The notes under the pieces are model-generated. The model was given only the letters and a program-made list of their open reading frames with translations, was not told where the DNA came from and searched no databases. A stretch of 64,000 bases of DNA from Bradyrhizobium glycinis (lineage in GTDB: Bacteria > Pseudomonadota > Alphaproteobacteria > Rhizobiales > Xanthobacteraceae). Both the position numbers and the translations under genes were made by a program. This document shows, in pieces, positions 25,527 through 33,136 of this stretch (within the stretch, counting starts at the first letter, position 1; each line of letters starts with the position of its first letter). The DNA lies in the NCBI RefSeq assembly GCF_016031655.1, contig NZ_JACCHQ010000005.1, positions 231,022-295,021 of the forward strand. The letters are read 5' to 3'.

Positions 25527-26747
25527 CTACGTCTTCAGGAGCGGCGTGGGGAGTAACAAGCCTGTCGGGAAACCGGGGACGGGTGGCGTCATCCAGCGGC
25601 GCGCCCGTCCGTGTCCGAACGACTGCACCTTGCCCGACCGTGCCAGCTCTTCGAGCGCGCGCTGCACAGTGCGCGGACTGATGCGAAGCGCAAGTGCGAG
25701 CGCCGAGCTCGACCATGGCTCGCCGTCGGCGAGAAAGGCGAGGACCGCGGCGTGCTTCTCCTCATTGGGCCGCGCCAGCACGAGTACGTCGCGTGTCTTC
25801 TGCGGCGCCAGCACGAAGCCTTGCTTCGTCGCGCTGATATCGGCCAGGGGCTCGAGCTTGGTGCGGAGCCGTCCGATCTCGACGCGCAAGCGCGCGCGGT
25901 GCGATTCATCGACGTGCCTGGCTTGAAAGGCGCCCGATATCAGCGTCTCGCGCGAGACATCCGTCGGCCATGCCTGCGCCAGGAGACGCGCGAGCGCGAA
26001 CAGCACGGGACGCGTTCCGAGCGACACCGCGACGCCTTGCCTGCGCACGACGTGATGGAAGGTATCCACGACCAGCGCCGTCGAGGTCGCCAGCCGTTCG
26101 ACTTCTCCCAGCAACAACGGATGTTCGCTGCCGCGTGCGATCAGGCGCGCTGCCGGCGTGTCGAGGATCAGGTTCGCGCTGTCGACCTCGGCTACGAGCG
26201 CCGGAATGTCTGCAAGGCGTGCTGCGTGAGCTGCGCGGCTGAGCGCCGTGCGTGCGTCTTTCGTCTTGAGCCGCCTGATGGCGATGCCGGCGAGCACGAG
26301 CTCGCGGACGACCTGGGACGCGGGCGGGAGCATGGCGGGACGGACTTCGGCGAGCGTGCGCTCGGCCTCGTCGAGGCGCCCGACCAGAAGCAGACGGCGC
26401 GCCTCGATATGGCCCGCATGGGCGGCATTGACGAGATCGCCGTGGCTTTCAAGCGTCGCGCGTGCCGCCGCGAGCGTCTTCACCGGCCAGTTCAGATCGC
26501 GCGAGACCAGTGCGATCTCGGCTTCGGCCACCAGGCACCTTGCGCGCGCCGCCGCCTCGCGCGGACCGAAGGCGCGCGCGGCGGTGCGCAGCAGCGACTT
26601 GGCCTTGGCGAGATCGCCGAGCTGCGCCATCGCGATGCCGCGCAACGCCAGCGACGGCGCATCGTTGCGTAGCGCGACCCGGTTCAGGGCGCCGAGCGGA
26701 TCGCCGGCTTCGAGCGCGCGCGCAGCGGCAGTGATCAGCGATTCCAT
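25527..26747 (-). CDS. Helix-turn-helix regulator with TPR-like N-terminus
   Basis: A 406-residue protein. The first ~210 residues are Ala/Leu-rich helical hairpins like tetratricopeptide repeats (ALEAGDPLGALNRVALRND, AMAQLGDLAKAKSLLRTAAR). Residues about 235-310 hold a winged-helix-like segment (FALARLLAQAWPTDVSRETL, HRARLRVEIGRLRTKLEPLA). The C-terminus has a second helix-turn-helix (SSSALALALRISPRTVQRALEELARSGKV). The layout fits a ligand- or protein-responsive transcription factor. It is divergent from DUF899 at 26898 and upstream of the propeller protein, and probably controls both. Confidence 0.78.
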   Translation of the reverse strand: MESLITAAARALEAGDPLGALNRVALRNDAPSLALRGIAMAQLGDLAKAKSLLRTAARAFGPREAAARARCLVAEAEIALVSRDLNWPVKTLAAARATLESHGDLVNAAHAGHIEARRLLLVGRLDEAERTLAEVRPAMLPPASQVVRELVLAGIAIRRLKTKDARTALSRAAHAARLADIPALVAEVDSANLILDTPAARLIARGSEHPLLLGEVERLATSTALVVDTFHHVVRRQGVAVSLGTRPVLFALARLLAQAWPTDVSRETLISGAFQARHVDESHRARLRVEIGRLRTKLEPLADISATKQGFVLAPQKTRDVLVLARPNEEKHAAVLAFLADGEPWSSSALALALRISPRTVQRALEELARSGKVQSFGHGRARRWMTPPVPGFPTGLLLPTPLLKT

Positions 26748-26897
26748 GTCAATCCCGCCACACTTGTTACTCCCACCGCGCGCCGGCTTGGTGCCAGAAA
26801 TCGTGGAAGGCCGACGATGTGCGGCGAGGGGCGATCGGTTCCGCGGCTTTCATAGCGGGGCGGGACATGGTCGGCCGAATAAGGGATTTGGAGAGCC

Positions 26898-27692
26898 ATG
26901 ATGAGTTCAGCAGAAAACGCAAAGACGAACGGAAAGACCGCCATGCAGACACCGCCGGTGGTGTCGCCGCAGGACTGGGAGGCGGCCCGTCTGCAGCTGC
27001 TCGTGAAGGAGAAGGCGCACACCCGCGCCCGCGATGCCTTGGCCGCCGAGCGGCGCCGCATGCCGTGGATGGCTGTCGACAAAACCTATGCGTTCGAGGG
27101 GCCCGGCGGCAAGCTCAGTCTGCACGACCTGTTCCAGGGCCGGCGGCAGCTGATCGTCTATCGCGCCTTCTTCGAGCCCGGCGTGTTCGGCTGGCCCGAT
27201 CACGCCTGCCGCGGCTGCTCCATGGTGGCCGACCAGGTCGCCCATGTCTCGCATTTGAATGCCCGCGATACGACGCTCGTCTTCGCCTCGCGCGCGCCCC
27301 AGGCCGACATCATCAGGCTGAAGCAGCGGATGGGCTGGATCATGCCCTGGGTCACCATCACCGACAGTTTCGATGCCGATTTCGGCGTCGGCGAATGGCA
27401 CGGCACCAACGTGTTCTACCGCGACGGCAACCGCATCTTCCGCACCTATTTCGTCAAGAGCCGCGGCGACGAGCAGATGGGCGGGACCTGGAACTATCTC
27501 GACATCACCCCGCTCGGCCGCCAGGAGGTGTGGGAGGATTCGCCGGAAGGTTACCCTCAGACCCCGACCTACAAATGGTGGAATTGGCACGACAGCTACT
27601 CGGAAGGTGCGGCGCCCGACAAGCGATGGGTGGAGATCTCGGACGCCGGCGAGAAAGCCTTCCGCGAGGAGGCCGCGGGGGAACGGCAATGA
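26898..27692 (+). CDS. DUF899 family thioredoxin-fold protein
   Basis: A 264-residue cytoplasmic protein. The core (residues about 60-200) has the DUF899 pattern: LSLHDLFQGRRQLIVYRAFFEP, HACRGCSMVADQVAHVSHLN, TLVFASRAPQADI, WHGTNVFYRDGNRIFRTYFV, and the C-terminal YLDITPLGRQE...WWNWHDSY. The fold is thioredoxin-like, with a CxxC (CRGC) that could be redox active. Function is unestablished. GGAGAGCC precedes the ATG. Its last codons overlap the start of the next gene (ATGA). Confidence 0.88.
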   Translation: MMSSAENAKTNGKTAMQTPPVVSPQDWEAARLQLLVKEKAHTRARDALAAERRRMPWMAVDKTYAFEGPGGKLSLHDLFQGRRQLIVYRAFFEPGVFGWPDHACRGCSMVADQVAHVSHLNARDTTLVFASRAPQADIIRLKQRMGWIMPWVTITDSFDADFGVGEWHGTNVFYRDGNRIFRTYFVKSRGDEQMGGTWNYLDITPLGRQEVWEDSPEGYPQTPTYKWWNWHDSYSEGAAPDKRWVEISDAGEKAFREEAAGERQ

Positions 27693-27964
27693 ACGGTCCG
27701 GTCAGCGCGGTCCCCAATGGCTGCCCGGACATTGTGGCGGCCGCGCGCCACCTCGCCAGATGGCTGGCGCTGGCGGCCACGCCGACCTTCGCCATCATGG
27801 CCGTGCTGACCGCTTTGGCCGGGGGTGGGCCCGCGGAGATGCTGTGCGGCGCCGGGCAGGGCTCTCTGCTCGGCGGGATGGTGCCGATGTATCTCCTGAT
27901 GAGCGCGTTTCATGCCGCGGCATGGCTGAGATTGATCGCGGAGTGGCGGGGCGCGGGCGTCTAA
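27689..27964 (+). CDS. Small two-helix membrane protein coupled to DUF899 gene
   Basis: A 91-residue protein whose ATG overlaps the DUF899 stop (ATGA at 27689-27692), so it is translationally coupled. Two hydrophobic helices are predicted (residues about 25-43 and 60-80), with Gly- and Ala-rich sequence between. The C-terminus is WLRLIAEWRGAGV. The family is not recognised with certainty. The tight coupling suggests it works with the DUF899 protein at the membrane. Confidence 0.75.
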   Translation: MNGPVSAVPNGCPDIVAAARHLARWLALAATPTFAIMAVLTALAGGGPAEMLCGAGQGSLLGGMVPMYLLMSAFHAAAWLRLIAEWRGAGV

Positions 27965-27965
27965 A

Positions 27966-28694
27966 TTAGCGCAGCTTCAGCCCAAAAACTTCCTCGAACA
28001 GGCCGAGCATCGCGGCCCATGACCGCCGATCCGCGGCGGCATCGTAGGCGTGGTTCGGCAACGCGGCGTCGACGAGCTCCGGATTGGTGAAGCCATGCGC
28101 CGCGCGGCCATAGACGTTGACCTGCCAGTCCACGCCGGTCCTGCTCATATGCTCCTCGAAGCTCGCAAGCTGGGCCATCGTCACCAGCGTATCGGCGGCG
28201 CCGTGGCAGACCAGAACCTTGGCCTTGATATGGGCAGCCCGATCCGGCTTCAGGCTCGTGAGCCCGCCATGGAAGGAGACGGCTGCGGCGAGCGTCGCGC
28301 CGGTTTGCGCCAGCTCGAGTGCGGTGGTGCCGCCGAAGCAATAGCCGATGGCGGCAAGCCTCATGGCGTCGACCGCGTCGTGCCCTGACAAGGCGAGGTG
28401 CGCCGCCTGGGCCCGCCCGCGCCAGCGCTCTTCGTCGGCTCGCAGCTCATTCATCAGCTTGATCGCGCCGGGGACGTCGGGCGCCGTCCTGCCGCTGCCA
28501 TAGAGATCCGCCACCAGCACGGCGAAGCCGAGTCCGGCCAGTCGCTCCGCGCAGGCGATCGCATGCGTCCCGATTCCGCGGGCGTCGGGAAACAGCACGA
28601 TGCCGGGGCGCCGGCCTGATGTTGCGTCGTCCGTGACCAGGATGCCCTGGAGATCGGCGGTGCTATCGCGATAGGGAAGGGGTGTTTGTGTCAT
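27966..28694 (-). CDS. Dienelactone hydrolase family protein
   Basis: A 242-residue alpha/beta hydrolase of the dienelactone hydrolase type. The nucleophile is Cys119 in GYCFGG, the acid is in LVCHGAADTLVT and the His in AAHGFTNPE. Canonical members hydrolyse dienelactone in chlorocatechol breakdown, but this group is broad and no catabolic neighbours are present, so the substrate is open. It converges with the small membrane-protein gene, whose stop codon lies one base away. Confidence 0.9.
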   Translation of the reverse strand: MTQTPLPYRDSTADLQGILVTDDATSGRRPGIVLFPDARGIGTHAIACAERLAGLGFAVLVADLYGSGRTAPDVPGAIKLMNELRADEERWRGRAQAAHLALSGHDAVDAMRLAAIGYCFGGTTALELAQTGATLAAAVSFHGGLTSLKPDRAAHIKAKVLVCHGAADTLVTMAQLASFEEHMSRTGVDWQVNVYGRAAHGFTNPELVDAALPNHAYDAAADRRSWAAMLGLFEEVFGLKLR

Positions 28695-28757
28695 GCCCGT
28701 GCCATGGCTGCTGAAGCCAGGCTAACGAGCAATCGCAAGCCTGCGCAAGTGCTGCGT

Positions 28758-29192
28758 CTAGCGCTGCCCTGCCGCCGATTGCAGATAGGCGATCACCCGG
28801 GTCGCCTCTTCCTTCGAGATGCCGCCATAGGGCTGCATCTTGTGGCCGGACACCACCTCATCCGGCTTGACCATGAAGTGTGTGAGCTTGTCCTGGTCCC
28901 AGACGAAGCCGGCGTCCTTCATCGACGAGGAGTAATTGTAGTCCGGCAGCGAGCCGGCCTTGCGTCCGACGATCTTGTTGAGGTTGGGACCAAGGCGATT
29001 GTCGCCCTCCTTCATGGAGTGGCAGGTGCGGCATGCATTGTTGAAGGCCTGCTGGCCGGCGTCGTCATTCGCGGATGGCTGCGCGAGCGAGGACGGCGCG
29101 GACACGAGAAGCGTCAGTGCTGCGGCGCCGGCGAGGGCGTGCAGCCATGGGCTTGGCGAGGGTTGCCTTCGTGGTCGCATTTGCGCCTCCAT
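28758..29192 (-). CDS. Secreted class I cytochrome c
   Basis: A 144-residue protein with an N-terminal export signal (cleavage near SSLAQPS). Haem attachment is CRTCH near residue 54; the sixth ligand is the Met in GHKMQPYGG near residue 118. LGPNLNKIVGRKAGS and the C-terminal ATRVIAYLQSAAGQ helix are typical of the CycM/c2-like class. It should be a periplasmic electron carrier; partner complexes are not encoded here. A second ATG at 29180 is equally possible as start. Confidence 0.92.
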   Translation of the reverse strand: MEAQMRPRRQPSPSPWLHALAGAAALTLLVSAPSSLAQPSANDDAGQQAFNNACRTCHSMKEGDNRLGPNLNKIVGRKAGSLPDYNYSSSMKDAGFVWDQDKLTHFMVKPDEVVSGHKMQPYGGISKEEATRVIAYLQSAAGQR

Positions 29193-29237
29193 CGGGGATC
29201 GCGCCGCAGCAGGCGCAACGGGGATGTCGAGGGCAAA

Positions 29238-29270
29238 CGAAAACGGCCCCGGCGGGTTCCGGGGCCGTTC
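29238..29270 (-). terminator. Rho-independent terminator of the L,D-transpeptidase gene
   Basis: An 11-bp stem AACGGCCCCGG/CCGGGGCCGTT (29242-29252 with 29259-29269), followed on the minus strand by a T-rich stretch. It lies about 22 bases after the stop of the transpeptidase gene. Confidence 0.8.
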
Positions 29271-29291
29271 GCGTCATGATGTCCTGTCGCT

Positions 29292-29999
29292 TTAGCGGTT
29301 CGCGGCGCCGAGGTCGGCACGGCGCTCATTCATCGGCAGCACGATCACCTTGGTGCCGACGTTGACGCGGGAATAGAGGTCGGTGACGTCCTCGTTGGTC
29401 ATGCGGATGCAGCCGGAGGAGACGCGCTTGCCGATGGTTTCGGGGGCGTTGGTGCCGTGGATACGGTAGATGGTGCCACCGAGATACATGGCACGAGCCC
29501 CCAACGGATTGCCGGGGCCGCCGGCCATGTGGCGCGGCAGATAGGGCTGGCGGGCGATCATCTCCGGCGGCGGAGTCCAGGCCGGCCACTCGGCCTTGCG
29601 GCTCACCGACTGGACGCCGGACCAGGTGAAACCGTCGCGGCCGACGCCGATGCCGTAGCGCAGCGCCTGGCCGTTGCCGAGCACGTAATAGAGATAGGTG
29701 TTGGGCGTATCGATGATGATCGTGCCTGGTGCTTCGCGCGTCGGATAAGAGACGGTCTGGCGGCGGAAGCGGGCCGGCAGTTCGACCGCGTCCTGATCCT
29801 CGGACGGCTCGGTCTGGTAGGTCGGCGCCTGATAGGGCTGCAGCGGCTGCGGCGCGGTCATCGGCGGCAGCGGCTGGAAGAACGGGAAGATCTGCACCGG
29901 CGCGGCCTTGGCTGCCCCTGCGACCGCGATTACGGAGACCGCGACTGCGCCGAACGCAACGGCGCGCGAAAACGTCTTGAACGTGTCCAGATTGAACAT
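29292..29999 (-). CDS. L,D-transpeptidase (YkuD domain)
   Basis: A 235-residue secreted enzyme. The signal peptide (SVIAVAGAAKAAPV) is followed by a Pro/Gln-rich linker and a YkuD domain: GTIIIDTPNTYLYYVLGNGQ, YRIHGTNAPETIGKRVSSGC with the catalytic Cys197, and IRMTNEDVTDLY. The reaction is formation of 3-3 cross-links in peptidoglycan or attachment of lipoproteins and outer-membrane proteins to it. Alphaproteobacterial genomes hold many paralogues, so its exact substrate is open. A terminator follows the gene. Confidence 0.94.
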   Translation of the reverse strand: MFNLDTFKTFSRAVAFGAVAVSVIAVAGAAKAAPVQIFPFFQPLPPMTAPQPLQPYQAPTYQTEPSEDQDAVELPARFRRQTVSYPTREAPGTIIIDTPNTYLYYVLGNGQALRYGIGVGRDGFTWSGVQSVSRKAEWPAWTPPPEMIARQPYLPRHMAGGPGNPLGARAMYLGGTIYRIHGTNAPETIGKRVSSGCIRMTNEDVTDLYSRVNVGTKVIVLPMNERRADLGAANR

Positions 30000-30272
30000 G
30001 TGATCGCCCCTGTTTGCTCGGTGTTTTGCTCACCGCGGCACCGTTGCGGTGCTCCGTTGCCTAAAGTCCTAACGGCAAAACGTTTCGGGACATTTGCGGG
30101 GAAAACCGAAAACGGTTTCACGGCGGCAAGAATTGTTTCATGACAGTTTCGTGGCTCCGCCGGCTCGTTAACGAACAAAACAGCACGCCGACACTTCTGT
30201 GACGTCACACGCCTGAAATATCCTTCGTTGATGGTCGATGCCTGAGAATCATCAAACTCTCGGGATCTTCCC

Positions 30273-31325
30273 ATGCGGGTATTAATCGCGACGGACGCCT
30301 GGCATCCGCAGGTCAACGGTGTGGTGCGCACCCTGACCTCCCTGGCGAATGCGGCCAAGGCCCTCGACGTCGAGATCGACTTCCTCACCCCCGACGGCTT
30401 TCCGTCCTGGCCGCTGCCGACCTATCCGGGCCTGCGCTTTGCGCTGCCGAGCGGGAAGGAGATCGCACGGCGGATCGAGAGGTGCGCGCCGGACGCGCTG
30501 CATATCGCCACCGAGGGGCCGATCGGCTGGGCGGCGCGCGCCTATTGCCGCCGCAACCGGCTCGCCTTCACCACCTCCTATACGACGCGCTTTCCGGAAT
30601 ACGTCTCGGTGCGGACCGGCATCCCCGCGAGCGTCGGCTATGCCGTGCTGCGCCACTTCCACGATGCCGCCGCCATGACCATGGTGGCGACGCCCTCGCT
30701 GCGGCAGGAGCTGTCGGAGCGCGGCTTCAAGCGGCTCGGCTTCTGGACGCGCGGTGTCGACACGGGGCTGTTTCATCCCGATGCTCCCGCAGAGCTCGAC
30801 CTGCCGCGCCCGATCTTCATGACGATGGGGCGCGTGGCCGTGGAGAAGAATCTCGAAGCATTCCTCTCGCTCGACCTGCCGGGCACCAGGGTCGTCGTCG
30901 GCGACGGCCCGCAGAAGGCAGCGCTGGAGAAGAAATATCCGGACGCGGTCTTCCTCGGCGAGAAGAAGGGCGCGGATCTCACCGCGCACCTCGCCGCAGC
31001 CGACGTGTTCGTGTTTCCGAGCCTGACCGACACGTTCGGCGTGGTGCAGCTCGAGGCGCTCGCCTGCGGCACGCCGGTCGCGGCGTTTCCGGTCACGGGA
31101 CCGAAGGACGTCATTGCCGATCACCCGATCGGCGCGATCGACCACGATCTGCGCACCGCGTGCCTGCGCGCGCTCACGATGTCGCGCGAGACCTGCCGCA
31201 ATTTCGCGCTGGAGCGCTCCTGGGAGAACAGCGCGCGCCAGTTCGTCGGCAACCTCACCTCACTGCAACCCAGCCGCGTCCTCCGTGCCTCGCCTCGCAT
31301 GGCGCGGCGGCCGGTGCGCGGTTGA
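30273..31325 (+). CDS. Glycosyltransferase family 4 protein (GT-B fold)
   Basis: A 350-residue glycosyltransferase. The N-terminal motif (MRVLIATDAWHPQVNGVVRT) with GVVRTL is characteristic of the mannosyl/SQDG-synthase-like GT4 group. The C-terminal donor site has MTMGRVAVEKNLEAFLSLD, VVVGDGPQKAALEKKYP and FPSLTDTFGVVQLEALACG. Such enzymes transfer sugars from nucleotide donors to lipids or polysaccharides. It is followed by pmtA (33-base gap), so an acceptor in membrane lipid metabolism is likely but unproven. Confidence 0.88.
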   Translation: MRVLIATDAWHPQVNGVVRTLTSLANAAKALDVEIDFLTPDGFPSWPLPTYPGLRFALPSGKEIARRIERCAPDALHIATEGPIGWAARAYCRRNRLAFTTSYTTRFPEYVSVRTGIPASVGYAVLRHFHDAAAMTMVATPSLRQELSERGFKRLGFWTRGVDTGLFHPDAPAELDLPRPIFMTMGRVAVEKNLEAFLSLDLPGTRVVVGDGPQKAALEKKYPDAVFLGEKKGADLTAHLAAADVFVFPSLTDTFGVVQLEALACGTPVAAFPVTGPKDVIADHPIGAIDHDLRTACLRALTMSRETCRNFALERSWENSARQFVGNLTSLQPSRVLRASPRMARRPVRG

Positions 31326-31358
31326 TCGTCCATTCGAACCACAGCGAGAACATCACCG

Positions 31359-32048
31359 ATGGCTAAGATCATGAACCTTGACGGCACCCAGCAGCTCGAC
31401 CTCACCCGCGGTACGGTCGAGCAGGCCTATGACCGCTGGGCGCCGGTCTACGATCTCGTGTTCGGCGGCGTGTTCGCCAAGGGCCGGCAGGCCGCGATCG
31501 CGGCCACCAACAAGATCGGCGGCCGCGTGCTCGAGGTCGGCGTCGGCACCGGCATCTCGCTGCCGCTCTACGCGCCGAACCTGCGCATCTTCGGCACCGA
31601 TATTTCGGAAGCGATGCTGGACAAGGCGCGCCGCCGCGTGAAGGAGCAGAAGCTGAAGAACGTCGAGGGCCTCGCGGTGATGGACGCCGAGAAGCTCGAA
31701 TTCCCCGACAATTCCTTCGACGTCGTGATGGCGCAATACGTCGTCACCGCCGTGCCGAACCCGGAGAAGGCGCTCGACGAATTCGCCCGCGTGTTGCGTC
31801 CGGGCGGCGAATTGATCATCCTCACCCGCGTCAGCGCCGACACCGGCATGCGCCGCTTCATCGAGCAGAAGCTGCAGCCGGTGGTGCGCCCGCTCGGCTT
31901 CCGCACCGCCGAGTTCGCCTGGTCGCGCTACGCCAAATGGCTCGCCGGCGCGCACGGCATCGAGCTTGCCGAGCGCCGCCTGATTCCGCCGCTGGGACAC
32001 TTCTCGCTGGTGCGCTTCCGCAAGGTCGACGTCGCCAAGGCGGCTTGA
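31359..32048 (+). CDS. pmtA: Phosphatidylethanolamine N-methyltransferase (Rhodobacter-type PmtA)
   Basis: A 229-residue SAM-dependent methyltransferase of the ubiE-like group. The SAM-binding motif VLEVGVGTGISLPLYAP is at residues about 52-68, followed by GTDISEAMLDKAR, FDVVMAQYVVTAVPNPE and RVLRPGGELIILTRV. Rhodobacter-type PmtA enzymes in rhizobia methylate phosphatidylethanolamine stepwise to phosphatidylcholine. The nearby psd (34837) makes the substrate, which supports this call. Bradyrhizobium has several Pmt paralogues, so the number of methyl groups it adds is uncertain. Confidence 0.85.
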   Translation: MAKIMNLDGTQQLDLTRGTVEQAYDRWAPVYDLVFGGVFAKGRQAAIAATNKIGGRVLEVGVGTGISLPLYAPNLRIFGTDISEAMLDKARRRVKEQKLKNVEGLAVMDAEKLEFPDNSFDVVMAQYVVTAVPNPEKALDEFARVLRPGGELIILTRVSADTGMRRFIEQKLQPVVRPLGFRTAEFAWSRYAKWLAGAHGIELAERRLIPPLGHFSLVRFRKVDVAKAA

Positions 32049-32173
32049 TCTGAAGCCCACGCGTCGCGTGCGTCATCGCGTCGCTGCACATCGTCACATG
32101 ACAAAATGATGATGTCACACGGCCTACATCGAATCTCTGTAAATCCTGAACCCGAAAGCATTTGGGGAAGAGC

Positions 32174-32833
32174 ATGATCAAGAATTATCTCGAGCAGCTG
32201 CGGATCCAGCGCTGGGACGACCATCGCTACTATCATCACAGCCGCATCAATCAGAGCCTGCACTTCGTCAGCGCGCTGAGCTTCCTCGTCGCCTATGTCT
32301 GGCTGTTCATTGATCCCGTGGTCTCTGCGCTGGTCGGCTGGCTGGTGTCGATGACCTCGCGCCAGGCCGGCCACTTCTTCTTCGAGCCGCACACCTACGA
32401 CCACATCAACCAGGCGACGCACGAGTACAAGGAAGAGATCAAGGTCGGCTACAATTTGCATCGCAAGGTGGTCCTGATGGCGATCTGGGCGCTGTCGCCG
32501 CTGGTGCTGGTCGTCGATCCCACCCTGTTCGGCATCTTCACGCCCTGGCAGAGCGCGACCGACTTCATGCGGCAGGTGGCGAAGATCTGGCTCGTGGTCG
32601 GCGGCGGCGGCCTCTTGTTCCGCACCGTGCACCTGTTCTTCATCCGCGACGTCGAGACCGGCCTCGTCTGGATGACCAAGATCCTGACCGATCCCTTCCA
32701 TGATCTGATGCTCTATCACAAGGCCCCGCTCGCCCTGATGCGCGGCGAGCTGATGGATCCCGGCCTGCACCTCAACCCCGAGCACACGCTGGGCTTCATC
32801 GATGAGCCCGTGCTCGAAGAGCAGCACGCTTGA
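32174..32833 (+). CDS. Mpo1/DUF962-like membrane protein
   Basis: A 219-residue membrane protein starting at the ATG at 32174 (GGGGAAGAG upstream; a TTG at 32162 also opens the frame). It has four predicted helices and many His: HHSRINQSLHFVSAL, TSRQAGHFFFEPHTYDHIN, THEYKEEIKVGYNLHRK. The H...N..LH...QxGHFFFE pattern resembles yeast Mpo1 and DUF962 proteins, which are iron-dependent dioxygenases acting on 2-hydroxy fatty acids. The resemblance is by eye. Its position between pmtA and psd favours a lipid role. Confidence 0.62.
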   Translation: MIKNYLEQLRIQRWDDHRYYHHSRINQSLHFVSALSFLVAYVWLFIDPVVSALVGWLVSMTSRQAGHFFFEPHTYDHINQATHEYKEEIKVGYNLHRKVVLMAIWALSPLVLVVDPTLFGIFTPWQSATDFMRQVAKIWLVVGGGGLLFRTVHLFFIRDVETGLVWMTKILTDPFHDLMLYHKAPLALMRGELMDPGLHLNPEHTLGFIDEPVLEEQHA

Positions 32834-32925
32834 AGCGCGTTGCGCACGCGACACGCTGCGATGTCCGATGGCTACGTCATGCCCGGCCTTGTGCCGGGCA
32901 TCCACGTCTTAGGGGCTGCTTCTTC

Positions 32926-33090
32926 GCCTCTCCCCGCGTGCGGGGAGAGGCCGGAGCGCATCGTAGATGCGATCCGGGTGAGGGGGAGTCTCCGCGGGGG
33001 TGCTGCCGGCGGGGTGTCCACTAACTCTCACCGCGCGCGCGGAGAGTCCCCCTCACCCCGACCCTCTCCCCGCAGGCGGGGAGAGGGGGA
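32926..33090. repeat. Dispersed palindromic repeat, CTCTCCCCGC family, copy 2
   Basis: Hairpin CCTCTCCCCGC/GCGGGGAGAGG at the left and CCCTCTCCCCGC/GCGGGGAGAGGG at the right. The segment fills nearly all of the gap between the Mpo1-like gene and the aminotransferase gene (32834-33136). A GCCCGGC/GCCGGGC repeat fragment precedes it at 32880-32900. Confidence 0.85.
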
Positions 33091-33136
33091 GGAGGGATCT
33101 CGTCCCGGAATGACGGTGGTGGTGGAAGAGCGAGCC

